A model generated the notes under the pieces. The model had not been told where the DNA came from. It saw nothing but the letters and a program-made list of their open reading frames with translations, and searched no databases. Positions 1-9,900 of a DNA stretch of 64,000 nucleotides are shown in pieces. A program made the translations under genes and the position numbers. This DNA comes from Rahnella inusitata (GTDB lineage Bacteria; Pseudomonadota; Gammaproteobacteria; Enterobacterales; Enterobacteriaceae). The DNA lies in assembly GCF_003263515.1 (NCBI RefSeq), contig NZ_JYDE01000007.1, forward strand, positions 62,001 through 126,000, read 5' to 3'. Every line of letters begins with the position of its first letter. Position 1 is the stretch's first letter.

Positions 1-16
1 GAGGAAGTAAAGCCAA

Positions 17-44
17 AGCCCCCGGAGGATAAGGTCCGGGGGCT
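17..44 (-). terminator. Terminator after the chemoreceptor gene
   Basis: A 10-bp GC-rich inverted repeat (AGCCCCCGGA / TCCGGGGGCT, 8-nt loop) lies about 30 bp past the stop codon of the minus-strand chemoreceptor gene. On that strand it is followed by TTTGGCTTT, a modest U-tract. It is a probable intrinsic terminator. Confidence 0.65.
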
Positions 45-73
45 GTGATAAACGTTTTAGGAACGCGGTGTGA

Positions 74-1861
74 TCAGACCCTGAAATGCCCGACCGCCAC
101 CGCCAGCCCGGTGGCCTGTTCCTGCAAGGCTGAGGCGGCGCTGGTGGATTCCTGAACCATCGCAGCGTTCTGCTGAACCATGCCGTCGAGCTGTGTGATG
201 GCGCGGTTAATTTCGTGGATGCTCTGCATCTGTTCTTCGGACGCATGAGTAATTTCCAGCATCACGCTGCTGACGTTGGAGACGTTGCTGACAATTTCGC
301 TCATGCTGCTGCTCGCCAGACGCACCTGCGCCGAACCGGACGCCACGCTACTGACGGTGGATTCGATCAGTACTTTGATCTCCTTCGCCGCCTGCGCGCT
401 GCGCTGTGCCAGGCTGCGGACTTCGCTGGCGACCACGGCAAATCCGCGACCCTGTTCCCCGGCGCGAGCGGCTTCCACCGCAGCGTTGAGCGCCAGAATG
501 TTAGTCTGGAAGGCGATGCCGTCAATAACCCCGGTGATATCACCGATTTTAGATGACGCGCTTTCGATGCTTTCCATCGTCGTCATGACTTTATTCACCA
601 CGACGTCACCGCGGGAGGCGGCTTCAGACGCGGATTTCGCTGTCTCGCTGGCCTGTCTGGCCGAACTGGCGGACTGCGAAACCGTGGCGGTGATCTGCTC
701 CAGCGACGCCGCTGTCTGTTGCAGGCTGGCCGCTGCCGATTCCGTACGGCCCGACAGATCGTTATTGCCTGCCGCGATTTCATCGGCAGCGACCTTCACC
801 GATTCACTGGTGGTGCGGATTTCACCCATCACTTTGCTGAGCTTATCAACGAAGGTGTTGAAGGCGTGGGCGATTTGGGTCACTTCGTCATGGCCGTCGG
901 TCGGTAAGCGCTGCGTCAGGTCATCTTCGCCGGAGCTGATGGCGTTGAGCGTATCGCGTACCACCGACAGGCGTCGGAACGCTTTGGTAATGATAAGCCC
1001 GATGACCGCCGCCGAAATCAGCACAATGACCAGCAGCGCCATCATCGACGACGTCAGCAGGGAACGCATGCCCGCCGTCGATTGTTTCTTATCTTCAATC
1101 ACCAGCGTAAACCAGTCGGTACCCGCCACCGGCAGTGCGCGGACGCGCTTCACCGCATTGTTCAGAAGGATATCTGAAGGCGCACCGGCGGCAAACAGAC
1201 GCGGCAGATCCACACCTTCCGCCAGCGAACTGAAGGGTTTGAGGGCCAGTTTCGCGTCTGGATGGGCGATGATCGTACCAGACTGGTCAACCAGCATTCC
1301 GAAGCTTTCCGGCGTCGGGTGAATGGTATTGACGTTATTGACCACGCTGTCCATCGACACGTCACCGGCCACAATCCCTTTCAGCTCGCCGTTATCCATC
1401 ACCGGCACAGCAAACGTCACCACCAGTTTCCCGGTGCCCGCATCGATATACGGCGGCGTCACCACCGGGCGTCCGGCGCTTTCGGCCTGCTTGTACCACG
1501 GGCGACCTGTCGGATCGTAATCGGCAGGCACGCCGGTCGGATCCGAGAATTTCGCGGTTTTATTGGCATAGCCGACGTACACGTTGACGAACTCCCCCGC
1601 GGCCGCAATTTGTTTCATGATCGGGATCGGATCCGCGGTCAGCGCCACCGGTTGAAGTGACAAAATCATCCTGGTTTTCGAACTGACCCATTCGCTGATC
1701 CCTTGCGTATGGCTGGAAGTTAGCGCATTCAGCGTGCTGTCGGTCGCCTGATTATTGTATTTATTGGCAACGGTGTAACTCAGGAACGTATTGATAACCA
1801 GCGAGCAAATCACAATTGAAATGCAGGCTACGATGATGCGCGAACGGAGGGTCTTAAGCAT
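74..1861 (-). CDS. Methyl-accepting chemotaxis protein
   Basis: Membrane chemoreceptor that senses an extracellular ligand and signals to the CheA kinase. The 595-residue protein has an N-terminal membrane helix (about residues 10-28), a periplasmic dCache-type domain (about 30-270, with the WYKQA motif and an FAVPV strand), a second helix (about 272-292), a HAMP domain, and a signalling domain with the conserved hairpin tip around [20 protein letters not shown]. The C terminus is GHFRV, so the CheR/CheB-tethering NWETF-type pentapeptide of Tar/Tsr is absent; methylation would depend on other receptors. I chose the ATG at 1861 because AGGGA lies 7 nt upstream; an ATG two codons earlier has almost no spacing. 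The ligand cannot be read from sequence. A terminator follows and a flagellar-type promoter precedes it. Confidence 0.93.
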   Translation of the reverse strand: MLKTLRSRIIVACISIVICSLVINTFLSYTVANKYNNQATDSTLNALTSSHTQGISEWVSSKTRMILSLQPVALTADPIPIMKQIAAAGEFVNVYVGYANKTAKFSDPTGVPADYDPTGRPWYKQAESAGRPVVTPPYIDAGTGKLVVTFAVPVMDNGELKGIVAGDVSMDSVVNNVNTIHPTPESFGMLVDQSGTIIAHPDAKLALKPFSSLAEGVDLPRLFAAGAPSDILLNNAVKRVRALPVAGTDWFTLVIEDKKQSTAGMRSLLTSSMMALLVIVLISAAVIGLIITKAFRRLSVVRDTLNAISSGEDDLTQRLPTDGHDEVTQIAHAFNTFVDKLSKVMGEIRTTSESVKVAADEIAAGNNDLSGRTESAAASLQQTAASLEQITATVSQSASSARQASETAKSASEAASRGDVVVNKVMTTMESIESASSKIGDITGVIDGIAFQTNILALNAAVEAARAGEQGRGFAVVASEVRSLAQRSAQAAKEIKVLIESTVSSVASGSAQVRLASSSMSEIVSNVSNVSSVMLEITHASEEQMQSIHEINRAITQLDGMVQQNAAMVQESTSAASALQEQATGLAVAVGHFRV

Positions 1862-1894
1862 GGGCATTTCCCTGAAAGGAATCTTAAGATCAAG

Positions 1895-1921
1895 GTATCG
1901 ACATAAACCGGGGAAACTTGA
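1895..1921 (-). promoter_or_regulatory. Candidate FliA (sigma-28) promoter of the chemoreceptor gene
   Basis: Read on the minus strand: TCAA, 15 nt, GTCGATAC. The sigma-28 consensus is TAAA-N15-GCCGATAA, so spacing is exact with 3/4 and 6/8 matches. It lies about 35 bp upstream of the start codon, where a flagellar-class-3 chemoreceptor promoter is expected. Confidence 0.5.
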
Positions 1922-2079
1922 AGTACATCACAATTTTTAAACAGGGGAGGGTTGGTATTAGAATCGCTTAACGACATCAATATGCTATTGATTTATATGA
2001 TTTTATTTTTATCTCTGTGTTTTGGGCGTTTAATAAAGACCCTTTTTTGTATGTCTTTATTTACTTCATGGAACCCATC

Positions 2080-2320
2080 ATGCCTAAAACGGACTTTTCC
2101 CAAATGGCGGCCTTTATCTGGTCTGTCGCCGATGAATCTCTGCAACCTCGGGCAAAAAGACATCAAAGATAATCTGGCGAACTATGTCCAGAGCTTCTCC
2201 CGCGATGCCCGCGAAATCTTCGGGCACTTTAACTTCAGCGAATTCGTCGGTCAGCTGGACAACGCCAACCAACGCCGTCGGCAAAGCCAACCGCGCTGCT
2301 GCGCAACACGTATCACGTAA
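2080..2320 (+). pseudogene. Remnant of a type I restriction-modification methylase gene (hsdM)
   Basis: Two short pieces in different frames match the start of HsdM-type N6-adenine methylases. The first begins at an ATG at 2080 and reads [18 protein letters not shown] before running into a stop near 2172. The second, in the next frame from about 2143, reads [16 protein letters not shown] and then [12 protein letters not shown], which in intact HsdM lies well downstream of the first piece. An internal deletion with a frameshift therefore joined them. After DNAN the similarity stops, and neither methylase catalytic motif nor an hsdS or hsdR partner is present. It is a dead relic. The flanking sequence is AT-rich, as is common for acquired DNA. 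Confidence 0.75.
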
Positions 2321-2370
2321 GATTTAATGAACGCGTGAAGTCTGAAGGCAGGGCATTCCTGCCTTTTCAA

Positions 2371-2679
2371 TCACTCCGCCTGTCCAGCCTCAGGAATTTT
2401 CTTCTTATCTATATGCCCGAGCGACCGCTCCGGGAAACAGATATCGCGCACCCGCTGTTTTAGCGCCGCCGCTTCAGGGAATCCGCCATCACGCTTACGT
2501 TCCCAAATCAGTTCATCATCGACTTTGATTTCATAAATTCCCCCGGTGCCTGGCACCAGCGTAACTGAGGCCAGATCGGTGCTGAACGAGCTCAGTAACT
2601 CCTGTGCTATCCACGCCGCACGCAGCAGCCAGTTGCATTGGGAACAATAAGTAATAGTGACCGCCGGAAGTTTTTCCAT
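2371..2679 (-). CDS. Rdx-family (SelT/SelW/SelH-like) CxxC protein
   Basis: Small thioredoxin-like protein of 102 residues with the family signature near its N terminus (TITYCSQCNW, so CxxC at about residues 13-16) and the GTGGIYEIKVDDELIW segment typical of the Rdx domain. Eukaryotic homologues are selenoproteins; here both motif positions are cysteine. Its redox partner is unknown. AAGGG lies 7 nt before the ATG. It stands alone between the hsdM relic and the long gap upstream of recC, with no sign of an operon. Confidence 0.85.
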   Translation of the reverse strand: MEKLPAVTITYCSQCNWLLRAAWIAQELLSSFSTDLASVTLVPGTGGIYEIKVDDELIWERKRDGGFPEAAALKQRVRDICFPERSLGHIDKKKIPEAGQAE

Positions 2680-3472
2680 GATGAAGCCCTTTTAGACAGG
2701 TTTTTGGTTTTGTAGAAAGCAGATGATGCCCTGAAAATACCCTGATGTGGCGCGATTTATTGCAGGCTGCACAGGCCCGCCAGCTGCCGTCGCTGTCGCC
2801 TCCTCACCCTCTTTAATTTCGGGGCAGGGGTGAGTATAGCGTTTAGCGTGACATCGTTTCCCGTTATCCAACGGTTGCTGGCCGTGAGATCCAGTTTCAT
2901 ACGGCCAGCAGTTGCTCACCCTGGTTGAGAAGCAGGGAGTTGCGCGGTAATCTCAGGTTTGTCTCCATGCAGAAAATTTACCTAAGGAAAATATGCTGTT
3001 CAGGAAGAAAGGCGCAGCGTGTGATATATCCACATTCAATATTAATATCCGATATACCCTGCATCCGTCGGGTAATTTTATTCATACCTGACTACAAGCC
3101 AGTAAATGCGGTTTTTAACGTTATTTAGCACTGGCGAATAAAAGTACGGTCTGATTGTTATTTATGCGGTAAACAACTAACACCGACTTTATATCAGTTA
3201 AGTTTTCATTACACAAAATGTGTTTTCTTAAATGGCGATAAATACGGAAATTTATTTCCATTAAACAGAAATTAATTGAGTATTAGAATGGTAATGTAAA
3301 ATTTTTAAATAAAACTAATTAATTGGCTAACGAAATGGACGGCGAAATGATCAATCCGTGTATTTCACTGTCAGGCAATCAGTGCCCGCAGTCCCGGCCT
3401 CTTTTCCTTCCAATCCTTTCCAGAACAACGCAAAATCTCTCTCCTTAACCGGCGATAACAAGGGATGCGAGC
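2680..3472. other. 793-bp gap, AT-rich in its right half
   Basis: No convincing gene. Short open frames at 2692-2919 and 2925-3128 lack ribosome binding sites and plausible composition. From about 3020 to 3340 the sequence is clearly AT-rich compared with the GC-rich genes on both sides. It presumably holds the recC promoter, but no hexamer pair stands out. Confidence 0.5.
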
Positions 3473-6400
3473 GTGAATTCAGGTTTGATGGTGTTACACG
3501 GCAATCACTCAGAAGCGTTGAGGGATGTGCTGATCTCTTGGATGGCGGCGCATCCGCTACCGCCGCTGGAAAATGAAGTGATTCTGGTGCAAAGCAACGG
3601 GATCAATCAGTGGCTGAAACTGGCGATGGCCCGTGACCCTGAGGACGGCGGCTGCGGCATTGCGGCGGCGCTGGACATCAAACTGCCCGCACGTTTCTTC
3701 TGGCAGGTTTATCGCGCTGTGCTTGGTAAAGAGCAGGTGCCGGAATCCTCACCGTTTGACCGCCCGCTGCTGACCTGGCGGCTGATCCGTCTTTTGCCTC
3801 AGTTACTCACTCAACCGGTTTTTGCGCCACTGGCGCGTTTCTTAAAAGACGACGGCGACATGCGTAAACTGCACCAACTGGCGCAGCGTCTGGCGGATTT
3901 GTTCGATCAGTATCAGGTGTACCGCGCCGACTGGCTGGAAGACTGGGGCAACGGGCAGGATGTGCTGCGCACCAGCCGTCAGGGCAGCGAGCCGCTGCCG
4001 GAAAATCTGTTGTGGCAACCGCAACTGTGGCGCGCGCTGCTGGCCGACGTTGATGAAAACGAGCGCAACACCAGCCGTGCTGCGCTGCACCAGCGTTTTT
4101 TGCAACATGCGCTGACTATCCCGGAAAATGAGCGCCCGGCCGGTCTGCCTGCGCGGCTGATCGTCTTTGGTATCTCTTCATTGCCGCAACAATCTCTCGA
4201 AGTGCTGGCGGTTCTTGGCCGCTGGACCCACATCTTTATGTGCGTGCATAACCCTTGCGAGCACGACTGGAGCGATATCATCGCCGATAAAGATCTGCTG
4301 CGCGCTGAGCGTATCCGTCAGTTGCGTAAGCCCGGCATGCCGCAGGTGATCGCCGAAGATGAACTTCATCAGCACGCCCATCCGCTGCTGGCGGCCTGGG
4401 GCAAGCAGGGGCGTGATTACATTGGCCTGCTCAATGAATACGACAATCACGAATCCTATGCTGCCCAGCTCGCGCCGGTGATCCCGCGCATCGATCTCTT
4501 CACTTCGAACGGTACCGATACACTTTTACACCAGTTGCAGGAGGATATTTTGCAGCTGCGCCCGCTGGCCGAAACCAAAGAACACTGGCCGCTGCTGGAT
4601 GCACAGGACGATTCCCTGCGTTTTTACATTACTCACAGCGCCCAGCGCGAAGTGGAAGTGCTGCACGACAGGCTGCTGGCGGCGCTGGCGGCGGATCCGA
4701 CGCTGAAGGCGCGCGACATTATCGTGATGGTGCCTGACATCAACGGCTACGCACCGCACATTCAGGCGGTGTTTGGCCTGATGGAGCGCAACGATCTGCG
4801 CTATATCCCGTTCACCGTCGCCGATCAGGGACCGCGCCAGAATAACTCGCTGCTCGGCGCGCTCGAGCGATTGTTGAATTTGCCGCAGTCGCGGTTTGCG
4901 GTCAGCGATCTGTTGGATTTGCTCGACGTGCCCTCGGTGCGCGAGCGATTTGGCATTGAAGAAGAACAGCTGCCGCTGCTGCACCGCTGGATAAGCGCCG
5001 CCAATGTGCGCTGGGGGCTGCATGCGGAACAGCGTCAGAGCCTCGAACTGCCGCTCTCGCCGGAGCAAAACAGCTGGTTCTTCGGCTTGCAACGAATGCT
5101 GCTGGGATATGCCGTGGGCAGCGGTGACGCGTGGGAGAATATTGAACCGCTGGATGAAATCGGCGGGCTGGACGCGGCGCTGATTGGCCCGCTGTCGCAT
5201 TTTTTAAACTGCCTTGATGAAACCTGGCGTCAGCTGCGCGAACCGGCTGCACCGGCGGTGTGGGGCGAACGCCTGCGCGCCATCCTTTCCCGGTATTTTG
5301 CCGGGGATGACGGCGAAGACGGCTTTATTCTGGTGCGTCTGCACACTGAGCTGGAAACCTGGCTGGAAGCCTGCGAAGGCGTCAATCTGCAAGCTGAACT
5401 GCCGCTTTCTGTGGTTCGCGATCACTGGCTGGCGCAGTTCGACCAGTCCGGCCTGACGCAGCCGTTCTTCGGCGGCGCGGTCACTTTCGCCACACTGATG
5501 CCGATGCGCGCGATTCCGTTCCGTCACGTTTATCTGCTTGGCATGAACGACGGTGATTATCCGCGTAACCGCGTGCCGATGGATTTCGACCTGATGGGGC
5601 GCGATTACCGTCCGGGCGACCGTTCGCGCCGCGAAGATGACCGCTATCTGTTCCTTGAGGCACTGCTTTCTGCGCGTGAGCGTTTACACATCAGCTGGGT
5701 CGGTCGCAGCATTCACGACAATACCGAGCGTCCGCCGTCGGTGCTGGTAGCGCAGCTGCGTGACCATCTGGCGGCAGGCTGGAAACTCAACGGCGGCGGG
5801 GATTTGTTGCCCGCGCTGACGGTCGGGCATCGTCTGCAACCGTTCAATCGTGATTACTTTACGAAAGACGGTTCACTGTTCAGTTATGCCCACGAATGGC
5901 GCGCCGGACTGGAAGCGGATACACCGGTGACGGCGTTCGGGCCGCTTGAACCGCTGGAGCAGGAAGGCGCGCTGACACTGCGTCAGCTGTCGAATTTCCT
6001 TACCGATCCGGTGCGCAGTTTCTTCCGTCAGCGGCTCAATGTCTATTTTGAGATGGAAGATCCGGGGAGTGAAGATCAGGAACCTTTCGACGTGAATGCG
6101 CTGGAAAACTGGCGTTTGCAGGATGAACTGATCCGCGCCCAGAAGTGGGCGCTGGAGGCGGGTGTTTCGCGTCAGGACGTGTTGCGCCAGCAGCTGGAAC
6201 GCATCGAGCGGCGTGGCGAACTGGCGCCGGGCGAATTCGCTGCGGTGCTGAGTGAAGATCTCGCCGAACCGATGGACACGCTTTTCGCCAGCTATCAGCA
6301 GGTGCTTGAGGCGTGGCCACAGGCATTGGGCAATGAAGCGTTGTCGGCTGATATCGGCGGTGTGAATGTCTCCGACTGGCTCAGCGATCTGCGTGTTAAT

Positions 6401-6931
6401 CAGAATGGCGAGCGTGCGCGCGTGGTGCTCGAAAGCGGCGGCCTGATGACCAAAGAGCGCAGCTACCGGTTCGACAAACTGCTGCCCTATTGGGTGGCAC
6501 ATCTGGCCGGACACCTTAGCGGGCAGCCGATGCACAGCATTATCGTCAGTAAAAACGGCACCGCCGAACTGCCGCCGCTGGAGGTTGCGCAGGCGCAAGC
6601 GCTGTGGCAAACGTTGGTCGAAACCTGGCAGCAGGGGCAATTACGACCTCTGCCGCTGGCAGTGAAAACGGCGTTCGTCTGGCTGAAAAAAGACGGCAGT
6701 GAACAGAGTGCCCCGGACAGCGACGCGTGGTTTGCGGCGCGGGATGCTTATGAAAATCACGATCCGGCCAACATGAAATTCGGCGAGCGCGACAGCAACC
6801 GCTATCTGGCGCGCGCGTGGCCAGATTTCGCGACGCTCTGGTCCGACGGTGAATTCGCCCGGCTTGCCGATCTGCTGCTGGCCCCGCTTCGTAATCATCT
6901 TTCCCGCAGTAAGAAAGGAGGCAAGGAATGA
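3473..6931 (+). CDS. recC: RecBCD exonuclease V, gamma chain RecC
   Basis: RecC is the Chi-recognising subunit of the RecBCD helicase-nuclease, which resects double-strand breaks and degrades foreign linear DNA. The 1152-residue product has the family pattern: an N-terminal inactive-helicase part (ILVQSNGINQWL, LADLFDQYQVYRADWL), the conserved QREVEVLHDRLLA segment, and the LMPMRAIPFRHVYLLGMNDG and GDRSRREDDRYLFLEALLSA motifs. It differs strongly from E. coli RecC, and no ptrA follows, as in pseudomonads. The GTG start is chosen because AAGGGA lies 7 nt upstream; an ATG at 3488 is the alternative. Its TGA overlaps the recB ATG, so translation is coupled. Context gives no thyA or argA, the E. 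coli neighbours of recC and recD. Confidence 0.95.
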   Translation: MNSGLMVLHGNHSEALRDVLISWMAAHPLPPLENEVILVQSNGINQWLKLAMARDPEDGGCGIAAALDIKLPARFFWQVYRAVLGKEQVPESSPFDRPLLTWRLIRLLPQLLTQPVFAPLARFLKDDGDMRKLHQLAQRLADLFDQYQVYRADWLEDWGNGQDVLRTSRQGSEPLPENLLWQPQLWRALLADVDENERNTSRAALHQRFLQHALTIPENERPAGLPARLIVFGISSLPQQSLEVLAVLGRWTHIFMCVHNPCEHDWSDIIADKDLLRAERIRQLRKPGMPQVIAEDELHQHAHPLLAAWGKQGRDYIGLLNEYDNHESYAAQLAPVIPRIDLFTSNGTDTLLHQLQEDILQLRPLAETKEHWPLLDAQDDSLRFYITHSAQREVEVLHDRLLAALAADPTLKARDIIVMVPDINGYAPHIQAVFGLMERNDLRYIPFTVADQGPRQNNSLLGALERLLNLPQSRFAVSDLLDLLDVPSVRERFGIEEEQLPLLHRWISAANVRWGLHAEQRQSLELPLSPEQNSWFFGLQRMLLGYAVGSGDAWENIEPLDEIGGLDAALIGPLSHFLNCLDETWRQLREPAAPAVWGERLRAILSRYFAGDDGEDGFILVRLHTELETWLEACEGVNLQAELPLSVVRDHWLAQFDQSGLTQPFFGGAVTFATLMPMRAIPFRHVYLLGMNDGDYPRNRVPMDFDLMGRDYRPGDRSRREDDRYLFLEALLSARERLHISWVGRSIHDNTERPPSVLVAQLRDHLAAGWKLNGGGDLLPALTVGHRLQPFNRDYFTKDGSLFSYAHEWRAGLEADTPVTAFGPLEPLEQEGALTLRQLSNFLTDPVRSFFRQRLNVYFEMEDPGSEDQEPFDVNALENWRLQDELIRAQKWALEAGVSRQDVLRQQLERIERRGELAPGEFAAVLSEDLAEPMDTLFASYQQVLEAWPQALGNEALSADIGGVNVSDWLSDLRVNQNGERARVVLESGGLMTKERSYRFDKLLPYWVAHLAGHLSGQPMHSIIVSKNGTAELPPLEVAQAQALWQTLVETWQQGQLRPLPLAVKTAFVWLKKDGSEQSAPDSDAWFAARDAYENHDPANMKFGERDSNRYLARAWPDFATLWSDGEFARLADLLLAPLRNHLSRSKKGGKE

Positions 6932-9900
6932 CGGATCGCACTGTGCCCTCGGCCCTGAATGTACTGAATTTTCCGCTGACCGGCAGCCGCCTGATTGAAG
7001 CCAGCGCCGGTACCGGGAAAACTTTTACCATCGCCGCGCTGTACGTGCGGCTGGTGCTCGGCCACGGCGGTGATAACGCTTTTAGTCGCCCGCTGACGCC
7101 GCCGGAAATTCTGGTGGTGACCTTCACCGATGCGGCCACCAAAGAGTTGCGCGACCGTATCCGTGTGCGTCTGTCGCAGGCCGCAGAATACTTTTTAAAT
7201 CTGGACGGATCCTCTTCTGAGGGCGACGAATTTTTGCAGACGTTGCGCGCTGAATATCTTCCTGAACAGTGGCCGGGATGCGCCCGCAAGCTGCAACTGG
7301 CGGCGGAATGGATGGATGAATCGGCGGTCTCCACCATCCACGGCTGGTGTAACCGCATGCTCGGCGAGCACGCATTCGACAGCGACAGCCTGTTCACTCA
7401 GACGCTGGAAACCGATCAAACCGAACTGCTGATGGAAGTGGTGCGCGACTACTGGCGCAGCTTCTATTTCGCATTGCCGGAATCTGATATCCGCACCCTA
7501 CGCACATGGTGGCGGACGCCGGAAGAGTTACACAGCAAGGTTGCGCCGCTGCTGGAATACGCCGAAGAACTGGGCTCAGACGAAACGCCTGCGCAGATCT
7601 GCGAAACGGTCAGGCAGCAGAAAGCCGCAGAGTTGTCGGCGCTGAAACAGGGCTGGCCGGAATGGACGCAGGAACTGCGCACCCTCCTCGAAGGCGCGGT
7701 GGCAGCGAAAGTGGTGGATGGCCGTAAAATTCAGGCGCGGTATTTTCTGCCGTGGCTGGAGAAACTGCACATCTGGGCGACCACGGATGACCTGACGCCG
7801 GATCTGAAAACCGGCTGGGAACGCCTGACACCGCAAGGCTTAGCGGAATGCTGGAAGCAGGGCGAACCCCCTGCGCATCCGGCGATCACCGCCATGGAAA
7901 CCCTGAAAACGCAGCTGGAAAATCTGCCGGATGCCCGCAGCGGTTTGCTGCAACACGCCTGCCGCTGGATAGAAAACCGCTTCGACGTCGAGCAGCAAAA
8001 GCGCGCGCAGATGGGTTTCAACGATTTACTGACCCGCCTCGACGCCGCGCTGCGCAGCGACAATGGCGAACGACTGGCGGAGATCGTTCGCACCCAGTTC
8101 CCGGTGGCGATGATCGACGAATTTCAGGACACAGATCCGCTGCAATATCGCATTTTCGATACCGTTTATCGCGTGGCGAAAAACGCGCCGGAGCAGGGGC
8201 TGATCCTGATCGGCGATCCGAAACAGGCGATTTATGCCTTCCGCGGCGCTGATATTTATACCTATCTGCGTGCCCGCCGCGATACGGGCGGACGGCACTA
8301 CACGCTGGCGACCAACTTCCGTTCCACACGCAGTATGGTGGCGGCGGTCAATGAAGTCTTTGGGCTTGCCGAAAACCGCGATTCTGGCGAGGGCGCTTTT
8401 CTGTTCCGCCGGGGCGATGAAAATCAGGTGCCGTTCCTGCCGGTGGAAGCCAAAGGGCGCGCTGACACGCTGATAATTGATGATGCTGAAGCCGCCGCGA
8501 TGACGCTGTGGTATCCGGAAAATCAGGCCGACTCGCTGCCGAAAACGCAGTATATCCAGCTGATGTCCGACGGCTGTGCGACGGAAATCGTCCGTCTGCT
8601 ACGCCTCGGGCAGCAGGGTTCTGCCGGTTTCGGCCAGTCTGGCGAAACGCTGCAACCGGTGATGCCGGGCGATATTGCGGTGCTGGTGAATACTGGCCGT
8701 GAAGCCACGGCTGTCCGCACAGCGCTGTCCAAACGTGGGGTTCGCAGCGTTTATCTGTCTGACAAAGAATCGATATTTCAAAGTGCGCAGGCAGGCGAAT
8801 TGCAGTACTGGCTGGCGGCCTGCGCGGCGCCGGAAAACGATCGTCTGCTGCGCGCCGCGCTCGGCACGCCGTCACTCAATTTAAGCTGGGAAGCGCTCGA
8901 TCGCCTCAATCAGGACGAACAGGAGTGGGATCGCTACGTTCGTCAGTTCCAGGAGTACCGCATTTGCTGGCGCAAACAGGGCATTTTGCCCATGCTGCGT
9001 CGCCTGATGTGGGAATTTGATGTGCCGCGTCGCCTGCTTGGACGCGGGGATGAACGTGCGCTGACCGATCTGCTGCATCTGTCCGAACTGCTGCAACAGG
9101 CCAGCGTTCAGCTTGACGGCGAACACGCGCTGATCCGCTATCTGGCGGAACAGCGTCAGGACGAACATCAGGGCGGCGACGCGCGAAAACTCCGTCTGGA
9201 AAGCGATGCCGAACTGGTGCAAGTGGTGACGGTGCATAAATCCAAAGGGCTGGAATATCCGCTGGTGTTCCTGCCCTTTGCCTGCGCCTTCCGCGCGGTG
9301 AAAAAACAGGACTCTCCGCTGAAATGGCACACGCAGGAGGGCGAGCTTGAAGTGGCATTAAGCGCCAGCGACGATCAGCTGGCGCTCGCCGACCGCGAAC
9401 GGCTGGGCGAAGATCTGCGTAAGTTTTACGTCGCGCTGACCCGCTCGCGTTACGCGCTATGGCTCGGCATGGCACCGCTGAAAGAGTTTGAGAAAAGTGC
9501 GCCCGGCTATTTATTTCATCAGGACAGCGTCCCCGACGGAGAAACCTTCGAGGCCGGGGCGCTGCCGGCCCGTTTACAGGCGCTGGAAACGACGAATATC
9601 CGCGCATGGCCGCTGCCTGCGCCGGACGGAGCGGTGTTCCGTAATGAACAGGCGCTGCCTGCGCTCGGACCACGCCCGCCGCTGCGCACGCACAAAGCAC
9701 CGCGCTGGTGGGTGTCGAGTTTTTCCGGCCTGCAAATCGCCCCGGCCGGGACCTATATCGCCGCCGATGTTGTGACGCGTGAACTGCCGGTGGAAATCGA
9801 AAGCGCCGCGCAGGATACCTATCTTGAAAATAAGAGTTTAGAGAATACGGGGCTGGAAGCGATCGGAGCGCCGGAAAGTGTATCGTCGCCGATGACCGGC

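Noticed and set aside
276-1322. Long open frame antisense to the chemoreceptor gene (348 codons)
   Set aside because: It is a mirror of the real gene caused by GC-rich codon use; no family resemblance, no ribosome binding site.
2692-3128. Two frames of 75 and 67 codons in the gap before recC
   Set aside because: No ribosome binding sites, erratic composition, and they lie across changing base composition.
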